Assembly: GCA_003024785.1 (NCBI GenBank)
Contig: PUQB01000560.1
Location: 102,076-166,075 of the forward strand
Length of the DNA stretch: 64,000 nt
Source: Selaginella tamariscina
Lineage: Eukaryota; Streptophyta; Lycopodiopsida; Selaginellales; Selaginellaceae
Direction: 5' to 3'
In this document: in pieces, positions 23,705 to 35,564 of the stretch
Layout of the letters: each line of letters opens with the position of its first letter
Numbering within the stretch: the first letter of the stretch is position 1
The notes under the pieces: model-generated
What the model was told of the DNA's origin: nothing
What the model saw: only the letters and a program-made list of their open reading frames with translations
Databases searched by the model: none
Made by a program: the position numbers and the translations under genes

Positions 23705-26484
23705 ATTACGCTTGGAGTTTGTGTCTCTGCAGTCTATTCCTTTACGTCCAGAAAAGCTTGTTATTGTTTGTATCACGCATACAGCTCCTTTGCTTCTAGT
23801 CTTAGAGTGGTGCTCATCTCAACATGTTCAAATGCCGGATCCGTCACCTAAGTATCGAGCACATTGCATCGAATAACTTAAGTAGCAATATGCAAGTTTG
23901 TTCAAATTTGATCTATCCCAAGGTGCACGTGTGAAGACTCGACACTGTATACCCACTGGCAATGCAAAGCCTTTCAAAGTCTGGGTTTGACGCAGGTCAC
24001 CAAAAGAATTATTAGCCATGCGAACAGTTGTTATCGGTATGATTAGTAAGTGGGTGTGTCATCCGTCACGGAGTCCATGGGCATGTGAACCTCATTTGGT
24101 TTCCAAACCTAATGGATCTCTACGATTCTGTGTGGATTATCGACCTTTCAACGATGTTACCATCAAAGATGTTTATTCATCGTTTGGGTCAGAGTCGATG
24201 GTTTACTAAGTTGGATTTGGCATTAGGATATTGGCAGGTTCCTATGATTGAAGAGGATATTCCAAAAATTACGAGTTTTTGGTTATACCCTTTGGATTGA
24301 CTTCAGCTCATGCCACCTTTCAATGCATGATGGATAAGCTTCTTTCATATATGTCTAATATCACTGCCGATTTCATTGACGATGTGCTCATGGTTCTTAG
24401 GGGGATCACATTCGTGATGTATGGCGATTTCTTGATTGATTTTAAGAAGTTGGCTTGAAGTTGAAATTTGAAAAGTGTGTGTTTGGTTCAACCAACACCA
24501 CTTACTTGGGTTATTGTATATCTCGAGAATGTTTACAGGTGGATCCAACAAATTGCGAGCTGTTCGAGAGTTTCTTCATCCCCATACAATATAAGAAGTC
24601 CAACGTTTCTTGGGCAAGGTGTAGTACTTAGGTCAATTCATTGATCATCTCGCTGATCCGACATGTACCTTTCAAGTGGACTTGCAGGTGTCAACAAACA
24701 TTTCACCAATTAAAAGAACTCCACCACTACTTCAATACCCAAATTTTACTCATCCATTCATTTTAAATAGATGCATTAGATATTGTTATTGGTGGTGTGT
24801 TGATGCAAATTGATGTTGCAGATCTTACGATTTGACACCCGGTGGCTTATATTAGTCAAGTACTCGAGCCTGCTGAGCAGAATTATTCTACTACTGAAAA
24901 GGAATGCCTTGCTGCTTTTGGGGTTTTGAACGACTTCACGCCTACTTGCATGGGAGTGAAACACTTTTGGAGTGTGATCATGCTATTGTCACTTCTTTAT
25001 TAAAACGGAAGAATTTAGTGAGTCGTGTAGCCAGATGGACATTCTTCTAGTATATAACTTTAAAGTGGTGCACAGGCATGGGCAAACAATGGTGGATGCT
25101 GATGCACTTTCTCGAGCACCCCTTTTTGATTCCACTTTGCCTACTCATGCAGTAGCTACGGCGTTTTGTTTAATACAAGCCCCTCATGTATTTGATGTCG
25201 ACTTACCATCCTTGGAACAGTGCAGGATGCCCAAAAACATGAACCATGGACGAGGCAATTACGAGATGCGTTTGCAAATTTTCTTCTGAACCTTGGTTTC
25301 GACAATATCGACTTCAAAATAATTTATTGTATTTCATTGGGACAAATCTAAAAGACATATTGCATTTGGCTATACCCTCTATATATGTTTCACACCTTCT
25401 TTGAGCATATCATGATTTGCCTATTGTTGAAGATCATCTTGGTCATCAACGAGTGTTGGAGAAGCTCCGCTGATCCTTTTATATATTAGCCCAGCATGCG
25501 TGTTGATGTGATCATGTATATTCAGAGCTGTCCCATTTCTCAAACTCGAAATTCCTCTATGACTCAGACCATGGGGTGTTAGAATTCATCAATGTCTCTC
25601 GCCCTTTTGAGTTAATTGCAGTGAATTTAATAGGACCTTTTCCACGTTCTTCTCAAGGTAACTAGTACATCATTGTTGTATCTAATTATTTAACTCGTTG
25701 GATGGAGGTTGGTACTCTTCCGGATGTAACTGCCATGTCAACAGCTTTGTTTCTGTTCGATAATGTGGTTTTGCAGCATTCTTGTCCAAAGCGGATATTA
25801 TCAAATAATGGCTCCGCTTTCATTGCAGAGGTATTCCGAGTGTTGTGTGAGAGGTTAAAGGTAAAACATTCATTTGCCTCTCCATATCATCCACAAACTA
25901 ATGGTTTGGTGGAGTAATTAAATCGGACCTTTAAGGGTATGATCTCGAAGTATGCGAACTTCAATCATATTGATTGGGATTGGTATTTTTGATGCTTGAG
26001 ATTTGCTTATATAACATGCATTCAAAATTTGATTGGTATCTCTCCGTTCAAGGCATTGTATAAATATGATTCTAAGTTGCCTAGTGAATTGGGTTTATCA
26101 TCGAATCTGCCACGCGCCAAGGATGTAAAGATGTGGGCTCAACACTTGGATGCTATCTTGCCTCTTCTGCATGCAGAGTTTGCTGAACATCTTGGTCAAG
26201 TTCAATTATAGCAGCAATCTTTTTATAATGCACAACATCAAATTCCACTAGATTATGCTAAAGGTGACTTAATACTAGTACGTTTTCCCAAGCTGACTAC
26301 ACCTAGGCTGGCAACTAGTTTATTACATAAGTGGCTTGGTTCGTACCGAGTACTCTAAAAGGTTGGTCCTCATGTATATCAAGTATAGTCAGCAGGATCG
26401 CATAAGGTTAAGATAGTTCACGTAGTTCAAATGAAATAGTTTGTTGTTCGAGACTCGTTAAGTACATTTGGTCATACCTTAGAT

Positions 26485-26590
26485 GAGCCAGATTACACAG
26501 ATCCAGGACCATCAGATCCATCACCGTCAACACAGCCGAGCCAGATTACACGGATCCAGGACCATCAAATCCATCACCGTCAACACAGCC
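26485..26590 (+). repeat. 53-bp tandem duplication before the polypurine tract
   Basis: Two copies (26485-26537 and 26538-26590), each beginning GAGCCAGATTACAC and ending in ACACAGCC, differ at two or so positions. They lie just upstream of the polypurine tract and may encode a Pro/Ser-rich end of the polyprotein. Confidence 0.85.
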
Positions 26591-26735
26591 GCAAAGGGGA
26601 GGATAATGTAAGATACTATATACTGTATATATGTATGACATGTGTATATACACACATGCATAGTGACACATGGGTGGTGATCTATCCCCATGTGTCAGTG
26701 CCACATGTCGCATGTGTGCCACGTGGCAGAAGGTC

Positions 26736-28132
26736 AGATTTATTCATTTGAAAAATATCATAACAAGTTAACTAAATAATATAATTGTTCATAACAAAAT
26801 TTAGAATTTAAAATATTAACTACTTCAAATTCAATTTCATAATGAATAATAATTATGATGGTGACTCAACTTAAGTTGAATCAAAATAAACATGATGTAG
26901 TTGCAAAAGAATATTAAATTTAAATGTATTAAAATAGAATATTTGAGATGATATGTAACATTGCTTTAAAAAAAAAAAAGGACCTAAATATTGATAATCT
27001 AGCTTGTCACATATACATATGGTATGTAATCGTATCTTATCCTCATGTTACAAAATAGAGGCAATAAAATGAGACCTATTATCTACATATAATTGAAATT
27101 TCCAAAGTTTTTTAAAATGATAAGTAACCTTATTTCAAAGATGATCCACTTAATCATTCTTAAATTTAACTACTTAAAAAATGTAAAACTAACATGAATG
27201 AAAATTAGAATTAATAAAAAATGTAAAGTGCATGTGGAAGAATATTAAGAATTATTTTTAGTAAATTCAATTGTAAATAATAAATCAACATAATCATCTT
27301 ATTGGTGTAAAACAAAGTAACAAAGATATTATTTTAATGTTTAAATAATCTTTTTTATTTAATCTTTAATTTTTGAATTGTAATCTTCTTAATCTATCTT
27401 TACAAAAAAACAAAAAAAAAAAAAAAAAAAAAAAAACTGACAATATTAAGAAGATTATGAAAATGAATATGTAGAAAATATATCAACTTTTATTAAAAAC
27501 CAAGTTAAACCCATTAAAAGTTAGGAGATCTAAAAAAAAAATCCATATAATAGTTGGCCTTTTACGAATGTTATATAATAAGAAAAGGTGAAAACATTTA
27601 ACGATGTAAAAAAAGCTTAATTAATACACTAACACAAGTTACAAAATTACAAAAACTATTCTACATACGATAACATACTTACGAAACCGAAGCATTCAAT
27701 ATTCTTTCTACATGTCAAAATGCTCAATTATAAATGTATTATATCACATCGAGCGAAAAATCTTCTTTTACATGAGTGTGATAATATACCATTAAAATGA
27801 TAATCACAAGCATAAGTTAAAACCCTATTATTAATGTACAATTATAATGAAGATGAATTTTAATATACTAAGCAACTAATATGAACTATTTTATGTAATT
27901 AAGTCATTATAAAAAGGGATAGGGGGGCGGTTAATACCACTAAGTCTTGCATAAAATTGTTTTAAGTTTTCAAAAGATAAATCACTTAGTGTGAGCCAAA
28001 AACATAGCATTAGCTTTGTTGTTAAATCATTTTAATTTAGCTTTTGAAAAATCTTGTATTATCGAAATTGTAAAAGAAATTGTACATATTGTGCCTATAA
28101 TTAATAAAAAAAACTAGAGTAATGGTTTAATA
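26736..28132. other. AT-rich intergenic region
   Basis: No gene seen. An A-run of about 28 bases lies at 27410-27437. It could be the tail of a retroposed sequence, but no coding remnant was recognised upstream of it. Confidence 0.55.
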
Positions 28133-28345
28133 ATGAAGATATTTGTGATCACTATAACAATAATTTTATGTCAAGAACTCTCTCAGAACCAAGCTGCCCG
28201 CACAAAGTTCATCCTTGACAAACGAGTGGCCTTGAGCATCGAGCAGATCTCCGACGCCATACAGCTTTTCAAGACGGGCTATCACTCTATCTGTTGAGGA
28301 ATCCACCTCGAAAGTTTTGAACTCGCCGACCCTCGCCTAGGTTGT
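28133..28345 (+). pseudogene. Possible exon fragment of unknown origin
   Basis: An island of higher GC in very AT-rich DNA. From the ATG at 28133 the frame is open for 54 codons (MKIFVITITIILCQELSQNQ, then TKFILDKRVALSIEQISDAI) to a TGA at 28295. It continues with coding-like composition to a possible splice donor (CTAGGTTG) near 28341. The start looks like a short secretion signal. I do not recognise the family. It may be a gene relic or a short secreted peptide. Confidence 0.3.
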
Positions 28346-28920
28346 TATTTAAAAGAGTCATAATTACAATTACAATTATTATTTATTGTAAATATCATAG
28401 TTAATCTTTTGTACTATAAATTCTTACATATAAATATAGTTAATCTTTTGTACGATAAAATTTTATAAATATTAAGCAATTAAGTAAACAAGACGTACTC
28501 AAGTCTCTACCCCAAGATGATATGTCCTCTTACGGAAAAAACGTTCCTATAGTAAAAATTCCTATAATTTTTATTACACCGTATATTTTTGCATGGTGTA
28601 AGACAATCTTAAAAGTTTCATCAATTACACACCTATAACACACACATGAGATGCTCTCGTGTAAACCTGAATCTATTTACACACCTTTATTTAGTTAACT
28701 CACAATTGGTACCAAATTAGTGCATTATGAATGAAGACATGTAAATTTCCAACATGGAATGTTAATTCTTACAACTTAAAATGAAAAGTGCGTATTTTTA
28801 CAATTAAAAATGAAAATCAATAAAAATATAAACTTAATATATTTATAATATGAGATTAACACATGCGATTAAGCTGCCTGTATTTCACTCGGAAGTTGAG
28901 CACTAGTGTGTAGGGTGGGA

Positions 28921-29390
28921 TTAACTGGGCAGTCCTGATCTCCGCATATCCCGAGCGAATCTATACACACCCGTGCCACCGACTACCGGGATCTCTCTCA
29001 CGATCTTGTTGAGAAAATCTTCATCCTGGCCAAGGAAACTTATAGTTCCATGTGGGAACACAGCAGTGAAAGACAAGAAAACAGTGAAGTTTTTTAATGA
29101 ATCAGTTGCATACATTCCCTGACCACGCCCAAGGGCTGTGGAATTCCGAGAAGCACCGGATGTGATAAGATCATCAAAGACAAGCACAGAACCAAGCAAA
29201 TTAATATTTGTTACATCATTATTAGGACCTGCAACTAAGAGGGAAGTTGAATTCTCTGGTTGATCTAGTAACACGATATCATGCATATAAAACTGCAGTG
29301 TTTTATATCTACAATGTCTATGGAATGTACTTGACACTGTAGAGACGAACAGTACAAGATTAGTAAGAGGACTACTTTAGAGGTGTCCAT
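28921..29390 (-). CDS. Dirigent-like protein (copy 2)
   Basis: Intronless, minus strand. The signal peptide starts at the ATG at 29390 (MDTSKVVLLLILYCSSLQ). The dirigent domain shows LQFYMHDIVLL, SLLVAGPNNDV, GSVLVFDDLIT, ALGRGQGMYATDS, FLSFTAVFPHGTISFLGQ and VREIPVVGGTGVYRFARDM, then a stop nine residues after RFAR. Signal peptide and domain are one base out of frame near 29340, so one base seems missing there; corrected, the protein is about 156 aa. Most angiosperm dirigents continue some 35-40 residues past this point to end in a (V/I)EYNVxVxH-type strand. That part is absent, as in copy 3. A secreted cell-wall function is inferred from the family. Confidence 0.85.
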
Positions 29391-30000
29391 TGTTAGAACT
29401 GATTGTTATCTATATGTCATTGAGCGTATTCTTATATACAAAAATTTGAGCAAATGTCTATATTGTCAACCTATGGCACTATCGGATTTAGGTATATCTA
29501 TGAGAAAATTGTCAAACTCTTCATGCCACCTCCATATTAGTTTGGTAGAATGATAAACATGCCCATGAATTCATATAGATTCTATGAGAAAATTGTCAAA
29601 CTCTTCTTGGTAGTTTAAAATAAAATAAAATAATATATACTTAAGACAATAATAATATTTTATTTAATGTTTGTAAGTAGTAACGTTTGATAATATAAAT
29701 GTCATAACATCGAAAGTTTTACTAGGTAATTTACATCACGAAAAGACATTATACAATTCAGTATAGCTTCAACTTTATATTCAAAAATCAATTTTTCATC
29801 TAGAATTTTATTATGAGGTTTTTGTGCATAGTATTTAGAACATAAATATTATTAAGAATTCATATTTATATTACTTGTATAACAAATAAAGCTTTATTAT
29901 AGTTTATTGAGAAGCACACATGTAATTTAGCAGAAATTCTTAAAGATATAGAGGGTAAACTTGAGAATAGCTGATAATGGTGGAATTAGCTGCTGGGTCC
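29391..30000. other. Spacer between dirigent copies 2 and 3
   Basis: AT-rich with no coding signal. It should contain the promoter of copy 2 and the 3' flank of copy 3. Confidence 0.5.
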
Positions 30001-30449
30001 TTATCTCTGCATACCATAAATGTTGCGATACACTCCTGTGCCACCGATAATAGAAATCTCTCTCACTAGCCTGTTCAGAAAATCTTGTTCCTGGCCATGC
30101 AAGCTTATCGTCCCATTAGGAACACAACTGTGAAGGAGTATAACAGGCTGACAGTGCTTAGGGAATCAAACGCGTAAATACCCTGACCTCTTCCTATCTC
30201 TGTTGAGTTCGGTGAGGGGCCGATTGTAATTTTATCATCAAACACGAATATAGACCCGAGCTGACTGAGGGTTTGCACGTTGTTGTTCGGCCCTGCAACT
30301 AAAACTGAAGTTGCATTTGCCGAATTGTTCAAGTTCACTATATCATGCAAATAAAATTCTAATTTTCGGTAGTAACATGTAGCAGAAACACTAGACATGC
30401 ATACTAGAGTTGCTACAGAAACAAGGAGCATCATCTTAAAGGACTTCAT
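30001..30449 (-). CDS. Dirigent-like protein (copy 3)
   Basis: Intronless, minus strand. I chose the ATG at 30449 because the signal peptide begins there (MKSFKMMLLVSVATLVCM); an upstream in-frame ATG at 30491 adds 14 residues unlike a leader. Domain blocks are LEFYLHDIVNLNN, SVLVAGPNNNV, GSIFVFDDKIT, EIGRGQGIYAFDS and, after one base is added near 30120 (a short T run on the sense strand), VPNGTISLHGQ and VREISIIGGTGVY, ending GMQR and stop. Corrected length is about 149 aa. The short C-terminus matches copy 2. Copies 2 and 3 lie in tandem about 600 bp apart, a local duplication; copy 1 lies about 23 kb away on the other strand. Confidence 0.85.
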
Positions 30450-30491
30450 TGTATGTATGTATATGCTTGATTTTCTATGTATTTTGTGCAA

Positions 30492-31623
30492 AGGCTGGTG
30501 TTTCTTTTATACTAAGATTTGGCCAATGATCTATAGTGGGGTAAACTGGCTGGAAGAGCTCAATGTGCTCAATTTTGTCAAAATAGTGGCATCATCAAAC
30601 TTAGGTGCACCTAGAGATTTCTTTGATAAACATGCTAGAGCACGATGGTGTGTGTATGTGTATATAAGGAGACACGTCCCAAACGTATAATATCTATATT
30701 ATGAATATCTTTGTCAAATATTATAAAAAAAATGTGGGATTTATCAAGTTTAGGTGCATATATATCCTGAAGGTTCCTGGAATTTAAAGATTTGAAGGTT
30801 TCTAGAATTCATCCCATCACCATAGTATTTGGTGGATTGTATAGAATACACAAACATTTATACTACAAAGATATCTATATACATACAGATAAGCTTCTAT
30901 GTAGTCATCCCGCCGGCGCACCTACAACAAGCAGCCGGTCGGGTCTCCAGCCGCAAGGAGGAACGGACAAAGAGGAGGGGTTGGCCAAACCCTGCCGAGG
31001 CCCATCCTCCGGTAGGTACACACACATATATATGTATATTTGTATGTAACATCCTCATACAGTGTGTGTGTGTGTGTGTATACATATATACATGTATTTT
31101 AACCTTGTGTGTGTGTCTGTCTATTTATATATATTGGCCACATGAATTCAAAACATATTTAAATCAACTGAAGAGATTAGAAGTTCATATGCAGGTAACC
31201 CAGAAAATATTTGAAATTGCTATATTACTTAATAAAATTAATGCTAAAACTAGCTAACAAGAATTTTAATGGATTGTTGGCTTTAATATATACACGGGAG
31301 ACCAAACGTAAACAAACTTCTATGTATAACACCCCGGCGTGTGTGTGTGTGTGGTGTAAACTGAGCGTTTGTTATTGTGAACATACTTTAAATATACCTC
31401 GAATATTCAGAATATGTTCTAAAGAATACCATGAATATTCGTGGAATGTCGGCTTTAGGGCTTTTGCCGTGGTCTTTTGAATGGGTCATGGCTAAACATG
31501 CCCCTTGTCTGCCGCCATGGGCTCCTAGCATAATTGAAGAGCAGCTTTGGCGCACAGCAGCTTGGCGCCGAATCCAGGTTTTTCATATTTAAAAATCACA
31601 CCATTTTGATCAAATTCGTCAAA
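30492..31623. other. Intergenic region before UPM1 with a GC-rich island
   Basis: Mostly AT-rich with (GT)n tracts. The stretch at about 30905-31012 is GC-rich and ends in a good donor-like CGGTAGGT. It could be a non-coding first exon of the UPM1 gene or an exon of another gene. Its frames read with mixed composition and no family is recognisable. Confidence 0.45.
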
Positions 31624-33524
31624 ATGGCACTAGTTGGTTCTACTGCAATTCTACATATCGGTGAAAATTCAGATTATTTGGTAGGAGTATCACATTAAGA
31701 AGAGGTACTCTTTCTACAAAGTGTGTAGCAGCGGTTTCCCCTTTTACAGAAAAAGACTCCGTAAAGAGATTACATGGTGGTGGTAAACTGTCATTAGATG
31801 CTAAATTCACAGTTTCTAGATCTTCTGGGGATAGTTTTAGCAGAGAAGATTTTAATGGTTTTGATGATAAGAATGATATTGCTACACGGTTGCCAGAACT
31901 CAGACAGGTATTGTCCCTGCTGAAGAAACAACGTGAAGAGGACAGTCCGAATAGTGTTAAGGGGGATGTGTTTCTAGTTGGTACAGGTCCGGGGATCCTG
32001 AGCTGCTTACACTTAAGGCTCTGAGGCTTATGAAGACGGCGGATTTAGTGTTGTATGACAGGCTTGTTTCAACGGATATTCTAGACATGGTTCATCCTGG
32101 TGCAAAGCTGCTTTACGTGGGAAAGACTTCTGGTTATCACAGTAGAACTCAGGTACATATTGTGTGTGTACATGTGTGTCTATATATCATTACAGTGTAT
32201 GTGTGTGTGTGTGAGAGAGAGAGAGAGACACGACATATACATATGTACATATGTGGCTGTGTGAAAGCATGTGTTGAGTTGCTAAACGTTGTGTTTTGTT
32301 AGGAGGAGATTCATGAGCTACTACTCAGTTTTGCAGAAGCAGGAGCCACCGTGTTGAGACTCAAAGGAGGTGATCCACTGGTAAGTTTATATTATTGCAA
32401 GAATATAGTTGAGTAACTATAATGTGTGATTATGTTTGTCTTTTATACATACATATACGTGCATGTATGTTACATCTGTGTACATATACATACGGGCGTG
32501 TTTATGGGCAGGTTTTGGTAGAGGAGGAGAAGAGATGGATTTTCTTCAAGAACAAGGAATCGTTGTTAAAGTTGTACCAGGTGTGTGTGTGTGGATTATG
32601 CACGTTACGGCAGTATGCTGTTGTTGACTACCTTTAATTCTTGTCATTGTTATAATAATTTATTATGTTTGTGTTTTCAAAAGTTTATTCTTTCTTTTGG
32701 GGTATTCGCAGGCATCACAGCAGCCTCTGGAATCTGTGCGGGTCTTGGGATACCTTTGACACATAGAGGTGTAGCTAACAGGTATAGCATACACATTATA
32801 CATGTATATGTACGTATGTATTTCATGTTGTTCTTACAGCATGCAGTGTGAGATTTCTCACGGGTCACTCAAGAAAGGGAGGAAAGGATCCACTGTACGT
32901 GGCAGCGCAAGCAGCAGATCCAGATTCAACATTAGTCATTTACATGGGATTGGCAACCTTACCATCCCTCGCTAATAAGCTTATCGCAAATGGACTCCCC
33001 TCAACCACTCCAGCTGTTGCTGTTGAACGAGGAACCACAGAGCAACAACGCACGGTGCGTGTGTGTGTGTGGTGAGAGAGAGAGAGAGATGTGTATGTGT
33101 GTGCTCAAGTTACTCAAAGACAATAAGTATATATATGCAAATGCCCGTCTATAAGAGAGAGGCTGTTCTGTTACACGCTTGGACACAGTCGTTACTTGGC
33201 TACTTATTCCTCTTGTATATCATGACACACGCGCGCGCACACACACGCACGTGTATATATTATATGTATTTATATATTTGTTATTTTGTTCAGGTGTTTG
33301 CGGAACTGGTGGATTTACCAGCTAAAGTAGCAGAATCTGAGCTTGTTTCTCCCACTTTGATAATTATTGGCCAAGTAGTCTGTCTATCTCCATTATGGCC
33401 ATGGAAGGCAATATCTAGTTCTATAAGCAGTAATGTGAGTCAAGAACCACGGATAGGAGCTGTAGAGGTCCAGACCCAGTTCTTCCTAGCCACCAAGTTT
33501 TGTAGAAAAGGAAAAATTATATAG
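31624..33524 (+). CDS. UPM1: Uroporphyrinogen-III C-methyltransferase, chloroplastic
   Basis: This enzyme methylates uroporphyrinogen III twice with S-adenosylmethionine to form precorrin-2, the first step toward siroheme for nitrite and sulfite reductases in plastids. Exons: 31624-32152, 32303-32380, 32512-32580, 32712-32781, 32847-33054 and 33294-33524. The N-terminal ~90 residues are Ser/Arg-rich, like a transit peptide. Motifs in order: FLVGTGPG then LLTLKALRLM, LVLYDRLVS, GAKLLYVGKTSG, LRLKGGDPL, GRGGEEMDFLQEQG, ITAASGICAGLGIPLTHRG, FLTGHSRKGG, VIYMGLATL, TPAVAVERGTTEQQRTV and SPTLIIIGQVV. Three one-base gaps in T or G runs (about 31677, 31991 and 32513) break the frame. The last falls in the conserved DPLVFGRGG motif. 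Adding one base at each gives an exact 395-residue frame with all exon phases matching. This argues for sequence error over decay. Confidence 0.93.
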
Positions 33525-34276
33525 AATAATAACTGGAATGTTAGTCATGTTTATTCTAAATCAATGGTAAAGATTTCATCTTAAAAATTTAGATGAATGG
33601 TTAAGATTGGTTTTTAATTCTAAATAATTTGATAAGAATATTTTAAAATTAAATATTAGAAAATATAAACACAAATTTTTACATATATCAATTAATGAAA
33701 CATTTATATATACGTACAAACACATAATAAAATAATTAGTATTTATATATTTAATAAATTAAATTTAAAATGGTCTATTTATACATCTATTTATACATCT
33801 ATTTATTATAATATATCTTATGTATTATGGTAATTAATTAAAACCTTGATTAATTGATAAATATTTAAAGAAAATTTATATGTACAAAATAATGTTTACA
33901 GATGAAATGCATTAACCCTGAAGGTGTTTGTAATTTATATCTTTTAAATATAAAGTCATTAAAATCATTAATTTAATTAACTGTGATTAAGGGAGGGGGC
34001 TGGATTGTGGAAAGTCGAAGCTTGTTTTTCTAATAATAATTTAATGTTATGAATTAGTAAGAAGAAGTGTTTTCAGTAATAAAATGTATAATTATTAATT
34101 GTTTGGAATACTGTTTCAAAAGCAAATGATTAATTTACAAATGCACGAGCACGCTGAAGAAACTAATTAACTTGAGACATGTTTATTTTAATATTTTATA
34201 TAATATAGTTCTTAAATGGAGTATTTTTCCATGCTTATATCATAACGTCCATTCACGAAGTAGTGTGTGTGTGTAT

Positions 34277-34324
<48 letters not shown>

Positions 34325-34526
34325 CAATCATAGAGTAGTTATGTGCCGGATGAATGCCAAGTGTCACTCTCATACACCGACCTTGACATGAAGCCAAGCA
34401 ATAGACACAAATATGAATTGGGTCCAAGCAAGTAAGAATCATTGCCAGTTGCACAAAACCTTGTCGTTTGATTGCGTGATACCCCAGCAATGCATAAAGA
34501 CAATATAGTTACGTAAAACCCAACAC

Positions 34527-34559
<33 letters not shown>

Positions 34560-34835
34560 CCTTTACATAGTTATTATTTAGGTAATTAACTTAATAACAA
34601 CCAAGTTATTTCTAAGGACAACTAATAAAAAGAATGGGATTGACCAACATACACCCGGTTGTTCTATGGAGACTTTGTGTTTGCAGTAGGTCCTACTATA
34701 GTTGGCCAAGGGTCTCCATTATCAAGCAAAAACTTCAAACAACTGAGGTATTAGATTAAACCACCTGTCACTTACATAGTATTTGCATTTCGTATATAAG
34801 TGCAGTAACAAAGCCCTGCAGAGAGTCTTAAGAGA
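33525..34835. other. Intergenic region with a (GA)n tract
   Basis: AT-rich with no gene seen. A pure (GA)n tract lies at 34280-34322 and (CA)n at 34530-34558. The last 150 bp should hold the promoter of the pectin acetylesterase gene. Confidence 0.6.
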
Positions 34836-35524
34836 ATGTCTTCTCTGCTGCTTCTTGTACTTCTTTTCTCGAGCTCGTTTGTGAATTCGCTAACGCCAGA
34901 TGAATCGATTCAACAGCATAGAAAGGCTGGAGATGGACAGCTTTATGTGGGAATAACATATGTGGAGAGTGCTAAATCGTCTGGTGCAGGTATATATATA
35001 TAGTCTTCTCTCTGTGCGTGCGTGTGTGTGCGTGTGTGCGTAAGTTTGTAGTGAAAATTCAAAATTCTGCAGTTTGCTTGGATGGAAGTGTGCCTGCTTA
35101 TCACCTCTTAACGGGCTCTGGAAGTGGAGTTAACAGTTGGCATCTTCATCTGGAGGTATGTGAAAACACGCACGCACGCACGCACGCACGCACAAACACA
35201 CACATACAGGGAGGAGGATGGTGTGAATCTCAAGAGGAATGTGTAAAGCGAGCAACAACCAATCTCGGAAGTTCAAAGTATATGGAGACTTCTCTTCCAT
35301 TCTATGGCTTAGCCAATAACAATTATCAAGTAAATTCAGGTTTTTGTTTTTTTTTTTTTAATTATCTTATTATTAATATTTTCTTTTCTTTTTTTAATTT
35401 AATTATCTTATTACTAATATCTTTTCAGACTTTTATAACTGGAACCATGTATGGGTGAGATACTGTGACCAATCTTCCTTCAGCTCTGATGTTAGTGATC
35501 CTTTAACTACACCCTCCGGCCAGG

Positions 35525-35564
<40 letters not shown>

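Larger units (their letters stand above)
20315..26735 (+). mobile_element. Decayed Ty3/Gypsy LTR retrotransposon with nested solo LTR
   Basis: The 5' LTR part (20315-20434) and the 3' LTR part (26607-26735) match: TAAGATA, CTGTATATATG, TGCATAGTGACACATGGGTG, CCCCATGTGTCA and CATGTGTGCC. The 3' copy is preceded by a polypurine tract, AAAGGGGAGGA (26593-26603). In order along the plus strand are gag (LTECLKRTFGKVEDSDDAFQ, about 20930), protease (VTVLVDTGASMSSI, about 21765), RT (SPWACEPHLVSKPNGSLRFC about 24075; WFTKLDLALGYWQVPMIEED about 24200), RNase H, and integrase (NGSAFIAEVFRVL and SPYHPQTNGLVE, about 25810-25917). This is Metaviridae order. Many stops and frameshifts mark it as defective. 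It belongs to the same family as the element at 1-2126. Confidence 0.92.
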
